Part shown: one piece after another, positions 48,031 to 55,512 of the stretch
Numbering within the stretch: position 1 is the first letter of the stretch
Layout of the letters: the number at the start of each line of letters is the position of its first letter
Origin: Streptomyces sp. NRRL S-1022
GTDB lineage: Bacteria > Actinomycetota > Actinomycetes > Streptomycetales > Streptomycetaceae
DNA length: 64,000 nucleotides
Reading direction: 5' to 3'
Assembly (NCBI RefSeq): GCF_000720135.1
Contig: NZ_JOIU01000023.1
Coordinates: 72,439 to 136,438, forward strand
Made by a program: the position numbers and the translations under genes
The notes under the pieces: model-generated
Database searches by the model: none
Told to the model about the DNA's origin: nothing
The model's input: the letters and a program-made list of their open reading frames with translations, nothing else

Positions 48031-48258
48031 TCACCGCAGCAGGTAGGGCATGTTGACCGTGACGGCTCCGGTGGGGCAGCGAGCCGCGCAGGGGCCGCAG
48101 TACCAGCACTCGTCGACGTGCATGTACGCCTTGCCGCTGCTCTCGTCGATGGCGAGGGAGTCCAGCGGGCACATGTCCACGCAGAGGGTGCAGCCGTCGA
48201 TGCACTTCGACTCGTCGATGGTCACGGGCACGTCGGCCCGCTGGGGCGCCAAGGGCAT
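48031..48258 (-). CDS. Small di-[4Fe-4S] ferredoxin, AprB-like partner
   Basis: A 75-residue ferredoxin. The first cluster motif is C19-x3-C23-x2-C26-x3-C30-P (CIDGCTLCVDMCP), with one residue more than usual in the first gap; the second is C51-x2-C54-x2-C57-x3-C61-P (CWYCGPCAARCP). The aromatic CWYC resembles adenylylsulfate reductase beta subunits. It lies between the regulator and the binding-protein gene, so it is probably the electron partner of the flavoprotein at the other end of the operon. GGAGA lies five bases before the ATG at 48258. Confidence 0.9.
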   Translation of the reverse strand: MPLAPQRADVPVTIDESKCIDGCTLCVDMCPLDSLAIDESSGKAYMHVDECWYCGPCAARCPTGAVTVNMPYLLR

Positions 48259-48290
48259 GGCTGTCTCCAGGGAATGTGCAGGCGGGGCGG

Positions 48291-49079
48291 TTACGACCGG
48301 TGCAGCAGGCCGCTCATCGTGATGCGGTCGCCGCGGAAGCGGATGAACTCCAGGTCGACGGGTCGGCCGTCGGCGAGGTGCGTGAGGCGCTCCAGCATGA
48401 GTACGGCGGCGCCGCGCGGGGCCTGGAGCACGGCTGCGGAGTGGGCGTCCGCGTTCACCGCCTCCAGGGTGATCTCGGCGTGGCCGAGAGGCTGGCCGGT
48501 GATGGCTTCCAGGAGGCGGAAGACATCGGTGTTCTCCAGGTCGGCGCCGAGCAGGGCGGTGCCGATGTCGAGCGGGATGTAGGTGAGGTCGAGGGAGAGC
48601 GGGAGGCCGTTCAGGCGGCGCAGGCGTTCGATGTACAGGACGTCGGCGCCGGCCGGGACGCCCAGGCGTTCGGCCACGGGGACGGGAGCGGGGGCGGGGC
48701 CCATGGTGCGGACCTCGTTGGTGACGCGGCCGTGTTCGCGGAGGGTTTCCGCGAGGCCCATCAGACGGTCGAGCCCGTGCGGGTATTTCCGGGCGACGAC
48801 GACGGTGCCGACTCCGGGCAGCCGGTCCACCAGGCCCTCGGCCCGGAGCAGGTCCAGGGCTTGGCGGACGGTGTTGCGGGAGGCGCGGTAGTCGGTGGCG
48901 AGGGTGGACTCGTGGGGGAGCGTGCCGTCTTGGAAGGCACCGGTGAGGATCTGGCGGCGCAGCAGGTCGGCGAGCTGCCGGGCCCGGTCCGCACGCAGCC
49001 GGTGCCGTGCGCGGTGGGCGGCGACGGTGCTCGCGGCGCCCTGCCCGGCATGGTCTCGGGGGCGGTCGGTGGGTGGCAT
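48291..49079 (-). CDS. GntR/HutC-family regulator of the flavoprotein operon
   Basis: A 262-residue repressor-type regulator. Residues about 30-95 are the GntR winged helix (RARQLADLLRRQILTGAF, then a recognition helix in ATDYRASRNTVRQALDLL). Residues about 115-255 form the UTRA ligand-binding domain (DVLYIERLRRLNGLPLSLD, then VNADAHSAAVLQAPRGAAV). It is the first gene of the operon. ATG 49079 is chosen because a TATGGT box lies seven bases upstream (leaderless), with a palindrome just before that; ATG 49091 is the alternative. The ligand is unknown. Confidence 0.9.
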   Translation of the reverse strand: MPPTDRPRDHAGQGAASTVAAHRARHRLRADRARQLADLLRRQILTGAFQDGTLPHESTLATDYRASRNTVRQALDLLRAEGLVDRLPGVGTVVVARKYPHGLDRLMGLAETLREHGRVTNEVRTMGPAPAPVPVAERLGVPAGADVLYIERLRRLNGLPLSLDLTYIPLDIGTALLGADLENTDVFRLLEAITGQPLGHAEITLEAVNADAHSAAVLQAPRGAAVLMLERLTHLADGRPVDLEFIRFRGDRITMSGLLHRS

Positions 49080-49086
49080 GGCTGGA

Positions 49087-49105
49087 ACCATACCTACGCG
49101 GTAGG
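49087..49105 (-). promoter_or_regulatory. Operon promoter and GntR palindrome
   Basis: On the minus strand TATGGT (49087-49092) is a -10-like box seven bases before the ATG at 49079. CCTAC-GCG-GTAGG (49093-49105) is a perfect inverted repeat directly upstream of it, a natural place for an autoregulatory GntR operator that would block the whole operon. Confidence 0.55.
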
Positions 49106-49212
49106 AAATGGCGTGTTGCTGGAGTGTTGCGCCAGCTGCGGTCATCCAGAGCAGGCCGCTGACCTGGGTGTTCGTGTTCGATGGAGCAAGATCTGCCACC
49201 CCGTGGGGACGG

Positions 49213-50151
49213 TCAGGACAGTGCCGTCAGCCCCGGAGCGAAGGTGATCAGCAGGGGCAGCAGCGGCACCAGCGCGGCCACCGTCGTCGTCAGGGCCCGG
49301 TGCCGGCGCAGCAGCCGCGGCGGCGGCTCCAGCAGGCGGTCGACGCGCTCGCCCAGGAGGCGGCGGCTGGAGTCGCAGGACAGGACGCCCCGGTGCTGGT
49401 TCAGCTCGATCAGGGCGAGGGCCGTGGTGAGGTGTCCGCAGCGCCGGGACGCCGTGTCGTCGGCGGCCAGCTCGACCAGGCGGTGCGTCTGGTCGCAGAA
49501 GTGGGCGAAGAGCGGCACGCGCGGGAAGCCCGTGGCGAGCGCGGTCGACAGGTGCAGCAGCCAGTCGTGGTGGGCGCGGGCGTGTCCGCGCTCGTGCGTG
49601 AGGACGGCGTCCAGCTGGAGGTCGGTGAGGCGGTGCAGCGCTCCCGTGGTGACGACCAGTTGCGGCGGGTGTCCCGGCATCCACCATGCGTCCGGGTACT
49701 CGTCCTCCAGTACCAGCATCGGCCCGCGTGCCGCGGGCAGTCCGGCCGGCAGCTCGGGGGCGCGCTCGCGCAGGTGCGCCCGGGCCTGGCCGCGGCTGCG
49801 GCGGGCCTCGACGAGTTCGCGGGCCAGCATCGCCGTCGTCCACGCCGCCCCGCAGGCCAGCAGCATGGTGAGCGCCACCGCCCACACCGGCGCGGTGGAG
49901 AGGTCGTAGGCGGCGGTGACGGCGGGCGGCGCGGGGGCGAACACGCGGTCGCGGACGGTGTGGAAGACGGCCGCCGCGCCCAGGACCAGTGCGGTCAGGC
50001 AGCACAGCAGGACGGTGGCGACCAGGCACTGCCATACCCACAGCCCCACCACGGGGTCCCGCTCGGGCCAGGCGGCACGGGTCAGCGCGCGCGGCGCCGG
50101 TACGGCGGCCGTCAGGGCGACGACGCTCAGCAGGAGCAGGCAGACGGTCAT
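49213..50151 (-). CDS. M56-family membrane metallopeptidase (BlaR1-like)
   Basis: A 312-residue membrane protease. The zinc-binding HExxH motif is in VLTHERGHARAHHDWLLHLS (residues about 186-205), with hydrophobic segments at the N-terminus (two), the centre and the C-terminus. It matches the BlaR1/MecR1 protease module without a penicillin-sensor domain. Such genes usually lie next to a BlaI/MecI-type repressor that the protease cleaves, but no such gene is visible here. GGAG seven bases before the ATG at 50151 supports the start. Confidence 0.88.
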   Translation of the reverse strand: MTVCLLLLSVVALTAAVPAPRALTRAAWPERDPVVGLWVWQCLVATVLLCCLTALVLGAAAVFHTVRDRVFAPAPPAVTAAYDLSTAPVWAVALTMLLACGAAWTTAMLARELVEARRSRGQARAHLRERAPELPAGLPAARGPMLVLEDEYPDAWWMPGHPPQLVVTTGALHRLTDLQLDAVLTHERGHARAHHDWLLHLSTALATGFPRVPLFAHFCDQTHRLVELAADDTASRRCGHLTTALALIELNQHRGVLSCDSSRRLLGERVDRLLEPPPRLLRRHRALTTTVAALVPLLPLLITFAPGLTALS

Positions 50152-50296
50152 GCCGGGGCTCCGGTTCCTGGTCGGAGAGGTGTGCGGTGTCGGTGGTGCC
50201 GGGACACGTCACGCGACGGCGGCTCGCGCGTGGTGCGTGTCCCCGTCAGTATGACGAAGACCGGCGCCCCGAGTCAGGTGTCGGCGACGATCCCGC

Positions 50297-50352
50297 GGCA
50301 CCCGGCACCCGGCACCCGGCACCCGGCACCCGGCACCCGGCACCCGGCACCG
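50297..50352. repeat. Seven-base GGCACCC tandem repeat
   Basis: Seven exact GGCACCC units run from 50297 to 50345, then one variant (GGCACCG), flanked by CCGCGG on both sides. It lies in the 360-base gap (50152-50511) between the M56 gene and fumarylacetoacetase; nothing else in that gap looks like a gene. A slippage-prone satellite, useful as a strain marker. Confidence 0.85.
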
Positions 50353-50511
50353 CGGCACGCGCGCGTGGGTGAACCGGCGGAGACCCTGGCTTCTCCTCCG
50401 CCGGCTGGGTGCCGCCACGCGCGTGACCGTGCCGCGCCGGGTGCGGCGGCCCAAGGAGGCCGCCTCCGGCTTGTGAGCCGTCCGGCGGATCCGTCGCCGC
50501 CGGACCGCGGG

Positions 50512-51729
50512 TCACCCCGCCACGACCCGTCCGCTCACCTCGCCCAGCCCGACCCGGCGCCCGTCCGCGCCGGGGGCCCACGCCGACAGCGTCACCACGT
50601 CACCGTCCTCCAGGAAGGTCCGCTTGCCGTCGGGGAGTTCGAGGGCGTCTCGGCCGTTCCAGGTCAGCTCCAGCAGGGAGCCGCGCTGGTCCTCGGAGGG
50701 GCCGCTGACCGTGCCCGAGCCGTACAGGTCGCCCGTGCGCAGGGAGGCGCCGTTCACCGTCATGTGGGCGAGCTGCTGGGCGGCGGTCCAGTACATGGTG
50801 GAGAACGGAGGCTCGGAGACCACATGGCCGTTGATCGCGACGGAGATGCGCAGGTCGTAGCCGTCGGGTTCCGTGTCGGGCGCCGAGTCGTCCAGGTAGG
50901 GCAGGAGGGGGTGGGTGCGCTCGGGGGGTGCCACGCGCGCGTGCTCCAGCGCTTCCAGCGGGGTGATCCACGCCGACACCGAGGTCGCGAAGGACTTGCC
51001 GAGGAACGGGCCGAGCGGGACGTACTCCCAGGCCTGGATGTCCCGCGCGGACCAGTCGTTCAGCAGGCACAGCCCGAAGACGTGCTCCCGGAAGTCGCCG
51101 AGCGCGACCGGGCTGCCCAGCCGGGACGGCACGCCCACGACGAAGCCGACCTCGGCCTCGATGTCCAGCCGGACCGACGGGCCGAATACGGGCGCGGGGT
51201 CGCCCGGACCCTTGCGCTGCCCGGACGGCCGTACGACGTCCGTGCCCGAGACGACCACCGTGCCGGAGCGGCCGTGGTAACCGATCGGCAGGTGCTTCCA
51301 GTTGGGGGTGAGGGAGTCCTCGGCGTCCGGGCGGAAGATCTGGCCGACGTTGCGGGCGTGGTTCTCCGAGGCGTAGAAGTCGACGTAGTCCGCGACCTCG
51401 AAGGGCAGGTGCAGGGTCACCTCGGACAGGGGGTGGAAGAGCGGCTCGACGGCCTCGCGGTGGGCCGGGTCCGTGACCCAGGAGGTGACGTCACTGCGCA
51501 CCCGCGACCAGGTGGCGCGGCCGGCGGCCAGCAGCGGGTTGAGGGTGGGCCGGGCGAGCACCGCCTGGTGGGGCGAGCCGAGCGCGGCGGCCGCGGCTCC
51601 CGCGTCGAGGACGTGGTTCCCGAGGCGGACGCCGATCCTCCGCTCCGTGCTGCCGGCGGGCGAGAACACGCCGTAGGGGAGGTTGTGCGGACCGAAGGGG
51701 TCGCCCTCGGGGACGTCGAAGGGGGGCAT
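50512..51729 (-). CDS. Fumarylacetoacetase
   Basis: A 405-residue hydrolase that splits 4-fumarylacetoacetate into fumarate and acetoacetate, the last step of tyrosine and homogentisate breakdown. The small N-terminal SH3-like domain (FGPHNLPYGVF) precedes the catalytic domain, which shows DFYASENHARNVG, the metal-binding LDIEAEVGFVVG (Glu pair) and LLNDWSARDIQAWEYVPLG. The length matches the eukaryotic-type enzyme and excludes the short FAH-like hydrolases. ATG 51729 has GAGG nine bases before it. No other tyrosine-degradation gene is in the window. A 12-bp palindrome lies 26 bases upstream. Confidence 0.94.
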   Translation of the reverse strand: MPPFDVPEGDPFGPHNLPYGVFSPAGSTERRIGVRLGNHVLDAGAAAAALGSPHQAVLARPTLNPLLAAGRATWSRVRSDVTSWVTDPAHREAVEPLFHPLSEVTLHLPFEVADYVDFYASENHARNVGQIFRPDAEDSLTPNWKHLPIGYHGRSGTVVVSGTDVVRPSGQRKGPGDPAPVFGPSVRLDIEAEVGFVVGVPSRLGSPVALGDFREHVFGLCLLNDWSARDIQAWEYVPLGPFLGKSFATSVSAWITPLEALEHARVAPPERTHPLLPYLDDSAPDTEPDGYDLRISVAINGHVVSEPPFSTMYWTAAQQLAHMTVNGASLRTGDLYGSGTVSGPSEDQRGSLLELTWNGRDALELPDGKRTFLEDGDVVTLSAWAPGADGRRVGLGEVSGRVVAG

Positions 51730-51754
51730 GGGGTGCTGCCTCACTCTCATCCGG

Positions 51755-51766
51755 GCCATGCATGGC
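51755..51766. promoter_or_regulatory. Palindrome upstream of fumarylacetoacetase
   Basis: GCCATGCATGGC is a perfect 12-bp palindrome 26 bases before the start, followed by a looser TGTGG-TCGGG-CCACA repeat near 51778-51792. Both are candidate regulator sites for the catabolic gene. The remaining gene-free DNA to 52140 (about 350 bases) shows only the HAD-gene promoter; a frame ending at 52006 has moderate coding bias but no recognisable start or domain. Confidence 0.4.
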
Positions 51767-52128
51767 ACTGCGTTCCATGTGGTCGGGCCACACGTTACGG
51801 CCCACTCGCGTGTCTTGGGCAGTGCCTCAGGCGGTGCCCGGCAGGTTGCTCGCGAGGTGTCCGGGGCGGCCCGTTGCCGCAAGCGCCGTCAGCGTGCCCT
51901 GCGGGCCGACCGCGAGGTGCCGGGACCGATCGCCGGCGCGGTGGTACTGATCGCCGGGCGCGGCGGTACGGGGATCCGCCGCGACTGGTCAAGCAGCCCG
52001 CCGTAGCGCGTGGTTGAGCCGGCGAGCCGCAGCGGAACCGTCCATCGGGGCACCCGCGCACGCGAGTTGGGGCGCAGTGGCACGTAAGTGCGTGGATTGA
52101 CAGGTGAGTCTGCGGCGCGCGGTGTCCG

Positions 52129-52140
52129 TATTCTCTGATC
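52129..52140 (+). promoter_or_regulatory. Leaderless-type -10 box of the HAD gene
   Basis: TATTCT at 52129-52134 lies six bases before the ATG at 52141, with no ribosome-binding site. A perfect TTGACA occurs at 52097-52102, but its spacing of 26 bases is too long for a normal -35/-10 pair. Confidence 0.45.
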
Positions 52141-52953
52141 ATGGCACCCACCCCGGCATATGCACTGATCGCCACCGACCTGGACGGGACGCTGCTGCGC
52201 GACGACGACACCGTCTCCGACCGGTCGCTCGCCGCGCTGGCGCGGGTGGCGCGGGCCGGTGCCCGGCACCTGGTGGTGACGGGCCGCCCGGCCCCGCGGG
52301 TGAGGGCGCTGCTCGCGGACCTCGGCTGCGCGGGGCTCGCGGTGTGCGGACAGGGGGCGCAGGTCTACGACGCCGGTACCGGCCGTCTGCTGTGGTCGGT
52401 CCGGCTGGACCGGGAGCTGGCCGAGACCGCGCTCGGCAAGATCGAGGCGGAGGTGGGGCAGGTCTACGCGGCGGTCGACCAGGACGGCGTCGACGGGCTC
52501 ACGCTGATCGAGCCCGGTTACCGGATGCCCCACCCGACGCTGCCCGCGGTGCGTGTCGGCCGGCGCGACGACCTGTGGGCGAAGCCCATCAGCAAGGTGC
52601 TGCTGCGGCACGCATCCCTGTCGGACGACGAGTTGGCGGCGGTGGCGCGCGCGGCGGTGGGCTCGCTGGCGACGGTCACCATGTCCGGGCCGGGCACCGT
52701 GGAGCTCCAGCCGAGCGGGGTGACGAAGGCGACCGGGCTGGCACTGGCCGCCGAGAGGCTGGGGGTCGGCGCCGACCGGGCCCTCGCCTTCGGTGACATG
52801 CCCAACGACATCCCGATGTTCGACTGGGCCGCGCGCGGTGTCGCCATGGCCGGCGCGCACCCCGAGCTGAAGGCGGTGGCCGACGAGATCACCTTGTCGA
52901 ACGAGGACGACGGCGTCGCCGTCGTCCTCGAAGGACTCTTCCCGGCCGGCTGA
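52141..52953 (+). CDS. HAD-superfamily Cof-type sugar-phosphate phosphatase
   Basis: A 270-residue phosphatase. Motif I is IATDLDGTLLRDDD with nucleophile Asp and general acid Asp (residues about 12-14); motif II is the TGR in LVVTGRPAPRV; motif III uses a Lys in the central region; motif IV is FGDMPNDIPMFDWA. The C2-type cap domain in the middle is typical of Cof enzymes that dephosphorylate sugar phosphates or flavin and vitamin phosphates. The actual substrate cannot be read. It stands alone between divergent and convergent neighbours. Confidence 0.92.
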   Translation: MAPTPAYALIATDLDGTLLRDDDTVSDRSLAALARVARAGARHLVVTGRPAPRVRALLADLGCAGLAVCGQGAQVYDAGTGRLLWSVRLDRELAETALGKIEAEVGQVYAAVDQDGVDGLTLIEPGYRMPHPTLPAVRVGRRDDLWAKPISKVLLRHASLSDDELAAVARAAVGSLATVTMSGPGTVELQPSGVTKATGLALAAERLGVGADRALAFGDMPNDIPMFDWAARGVAMAGAHPELKAVADEITLSNEDDGVAVVLEGLFPAG

Positions 52954-52990
52954 CCGGGACACCGGTGGCGCCGGGCGCGGCCCGGGGCCG

Positions 52991-53470
52991 TCAGTAGGCG
53001 CCGAAGACGTTGTCGATGGAGCCGTACCGCGCGGCCGCGTAGTTGCAGGCGGCGGTGATGTTCGCGACCGGGTCGTAGATGTTGAACGACGTTCCGGCGA
53101 CGTGGTACGCGTTGAACGTCGGGTCGATCACCTGGAGCAGGCCCTTGGACGGGATGCCCTTGGCGGCGTTGGAGTCCCAGAGGTTGATGGCGTTCGGGTT
53201 GCCCGAGGACTCGCGGATGATGTTGCGGTAGATGCCGTTGTAGGTGCCCGGGATGTGCTTCTCGGCCATGATCGCGAGCGACTCGCGGATCCAGCCGTCC
53301 AGGTTGTTCGCGTATCCAGCGGTGGTGGTGGCGGCCGTCGCGGTGGTGCCGGTGGCCGCGGAGGCGCTGGTCGCGCCGATGAGCGGCAGGGCGAGGACGG
53401 CGACTCCGGTGCCGGCGGCGGCGAGGGCGCGGACGAGGCGGGTGCGGCGGGGCTGAGCGGCAGCAGGCAT
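52991..53470 (-). CDS. Secreted lytic transglycosylase (SLT domain)
   Basis: A 159-residue exported muralytic enzyme. The basic start, hydrophobic core (AAAGTGVAVLALPLIGATS) and ASA-A cleavage site form a Sec signal peptide. The mature part is a compact SLT fold with the catalytic Glu in NIIRESSGNPNAINLWD and the SKGLLQVIDPTFNAYH segment. It would cleave peptidoglycan glycan strands. ATG 53470 has GGAGAGGA upstream; that site is the end of a ydaO-type riboswitch (53482-53640), so expression should respond to c-di-AMP, as for other Streptomyces cell-wall hydrolases. Confidence 0.93.
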   Translation of the reverse strand: MPAAAQPRRTRLVRALAAAGTGVAVLALPLIGATSASAATGTTATAATTTAGYANNLDGWIRESLAIMAEKHIPGTYNGIYRNIIRESSGNPNAINLWDSNAAKGIPSKGLLQVIDPTFNAYHVAGTSFNIYDPVANITAACNYAAARYGSIDNVFGAY

Positions 53471-53481
53471 GGGGGTGTTCC

Positions 53482-53640
53482 TCTCCGTCGCCTGCGAGGT
53501 GAGCTGTCGGGTTCGGGCGGGGAGGTGCCCGGCCGTGCCCTGGAAGAGGCACGGCTTCACCCCGAGCCGTACCGGTGCGGCGTGTGCCGTCCGGCCCGGC
53601 GGCTTACCTGGGTCCCCCGCTCCTGCCGTACGAATGAGTT
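53482..53640 (-). promoter_or_regulatory. ydaO-type c-di-AMP riboswitch before the transglycosylase
   Basis: Read on the minus strand, the leader has the conserved blocks of the ydaO/yuaA class in order: GAGCGGGGGACCC (53609-53621), GGGGTGAAGCCGT (about 53552-53564), and GAACCCGACAGCTCACCTCG (about 53496-53515), followed directly by the GGAGAGG ribosome-binding site. This class binds c-di-AMP and normally lowers expression of cell-wall hydrolase or K+ transport genes. The outer limits are approximate. Confidence 0.88.
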
Positions 53641-54240
53641 CGTCGATGGGTTATGCGGGCGGCGGCAGGATTAGGCGTCCGCCCGACGGCCCGGAACGTA
53701 TGCGAGAGCACATGTCGGGAACAAGTGCCGGATTCACACAACATGTGATTTGACCTTGATCGACGGTGTATGGGGTGCTTGATCCTTTGCGGTTGCCAAT
53801 ACTCAACTCGCCGACAGGACAAGGGCTCCCAGGGGTTTCTGAGGGTGGGTCGGGTAGACGGGGAGCGTGACCCAACTCACGAAATAGCAAAATGCTTCAA
53901 ATCGGACATGGGGGATTAGGGGGATTAAGGGAGGAAGTCGGGTGATGGCGGAACCCGGGATGCGGCGCGCGTCGTTGCCGTAGTGGCCGGCGCGATAAGG
54001 GGTGGCGAAAAAGGCATGGGGAGGTTGCGGTGGAATGTTCGGATTACTCTTAAAGGGGCGAATGTCCGGTCTGATCATGTGATCACCGTTATGCCGGTCG
54101 TGACGGGGTACCGCCCGGGCTGGACCGGTGGGCGCTAGCGGTGATCGAACAGGGACCGGATACGCTGACTTGAGTGATGGCAGCGACCTATCGACAAACC
54201 GTGTAATCGCCAGCAGACACCAGCAGACAGGAGACCCCTC
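53641..54240. other. Gene-free, lower-GC regulatory stretch
   Basis: About 600 bases between the riboswitch and the polyprenyl synthase with visibly lower GC and no convincing coding frame. It includes TCACA-CAACA-TGTGA (53734-53748), two adjacent GGGGGATTA units (53910-53927) and a TGATCA-TG-TGATCA element near 54073-54086. The promoter of the riboswitch (minus strand) must lie in its left part and that of the polyprenyl synthase in its right part. CCAGCAGACA occurs twice just before the synthase. Confidence 0.5.
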
Positions 54241-55251
54241 GTGACCGTCGTCGGGCCGTTCGGGCTGAGCGTGCGGGACCAGGCTCTGGAAGCCGATGTC
54301 CAGGCCGGATTGGCGGCTGTCGAGGAAGGCTTGCTCGAAGCCACCAAGAGCGAGGTCCCGTTCATCACGGAGGCCGCGCAGCACCTCGTACGCGCCGGAG
54401 GGAAGCGTTTCCGGCCACTCCTCGTGATGCTCGCGGCCCAGTTCGGCGACCCGTACGCGCCCGGCGTCGTGCCGTCGGCCGTGGTCGTGGAGCTGACCCA
54501 CCTGGCCACGCTCTACCACGACGACGTCATGGACGAGGCGGCCGTGCGGCGGGGCGTGGACAGCGCCAACACCCGCTGGGGCAACTCCGTCGCGGTCCTC
54601 ACCGGCGACTTCCTGTTCGCGCGCGCCTCCCAGATCCTCGCCGACCTCGGCCCCGAGGCGGTCCGGGTGCAGGCCCTGGCGTTCGAGCGGCTCGTCACCG
54701 GCCAGATCCTGGAGACCGCAGGTCCCTCGGACGGACGAGACCCGGTCGAGCACTACCTGGACGTGCTCGGCGGCAAGACGGGCTCCCTGGTGGCCGTGTC
54801 GTGCCGGTTCGGCGCGATGATGTCGGGCGCCGACGAGACGGTCGTCGACGTGCTCACCCAGTACGGCGAACGGCTCGGGGTGGCCTTCCAGCTCGCCGAC
54901 GACGTCCTGGACATCGCCTCCGACTCGCACGAGTCCGGCAAGACCCCGGGCACCGACCTGCGCGAGGGCATCCCCACCCTGCCGGTGCTCCGGCTGCGTG
55001 AGCGCGCCGCCCGGCTGGGCATGCCCGAGGACACCGCGCTGTGCGAGCTGCTCGACTCCGACCTCGGCGACGACGCCCGGCTCGCCGAGGCGCTGGCCGC
55101 GCTGCGCGCGCACCCCGCGCTGGAGCAGGCCCGCCGGGACACCGTGCGGTACGCGGAGGAGGCGCGGGCCGCGCTCGCCCCGCTGCGCGAGTGCGACGCC
55201 AAGGCGGCGCTGCTGGAGCTGTGCGACGCGGTGGTGCACCGCGCCGGCTGA
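54241..55251 (+). CDS. Polyprenyl diphosphate synthase (menaquinone side chain)
   Basis: A 336-residue trans-prenyltransferase. The first Asp-rich motif is in LATLYHDDVMDEA (DDxxD, residues about 94-98) and the second in FQLADDVLDIASD. GGKRFRPLLVMLAAQFG and the later GGKTGSLVAVSCRFGA are family landmarks. Size and sequence type fit long-chain (hepta- to nonaprenyl) synthases, and the setting beside menaquinone and nuo genes suggests that it makes the quinone side chain. The GTG start follows CAGGAG. A nested hairpin ends the transcript. Confidence 0.92.
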   Translation: MTVVGPFGLSVRDQALEADVQAGLAAVEEGLLEATKSEVPFITEAAQHLVRAGGKRFRPLLVMLAAQFGDPYAPGVVPSAVVVELTHLATLYHDDVMDEAAVRRGVDSANTRWGNSVAVLTGDFLFARASQILADLGPEAVRVQALAFERLVTGQILETAGPSDGRDPVEHYLDVLGGKTGSLVAVSCRFGAMMSGADETVVDVLTQYGERLGVAFQLADDVLDIASDSHESGKTPGTDLREGIPTLPVLRLRERAARLGMPEDTALCELLDSDLGDDARLAEALAALRAHPALEQARRDTVRYAEEARAALAPLRECDAKAALLELCDAVVHRAG

Positions 55252-55269
55252 CCCGGCCGGACCGCTTAC

Positions 55270-55321
55270 CGACGGCGGCGCCCGCCCGACCCCTACGGGT
55301 CGGGTGGAGATACCGCCGTCG
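55270..55321 (+). terminator. Nested double stem-loop after polyprenyl synthase
   Basis: CGACGGCGG (55270-55278) pairs with CCGCCGTCG (55313-55321); inside, CCCGACCC (55285-55292) pairs with GGGTCGGG (55297-55304) around a four-base loop. It starts 18 bases after the synthase stop. Confidence 0.8.
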
Positions 55322-55512
55322 CGTGTCATACCGCAGGCGTACACGGAGTTGGCTCCGAGGGCTGACGCTTCCTCACGGCCGATTTGGTCAGATGGAAACC
55401 ACGGAAATCACCACTCCTCACCGATTCGGGTGAGAATGGCGGCTCAGGTGGACCAGCGGACCAGTGGACCAGCGTGAGGGCAGCCGCCGCCGACGACGGA
55501 GGTAAGGCACAC

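Noticed and set aside
50297..50352. GGCACCC array considered as a CRISPR-like repeat
   Set aside because: Units are only seven bases with no spacers, so it is a simple satellite.
51683..52006. Plus-strand frame between fumarylacetoacetase and the HAD gene
   Set aside because: Codon bias is moderate in its second half, but the first part overlaps the fumarylacetoacetase gene and no start with a ribosome-binding site or recognisable domain is present.
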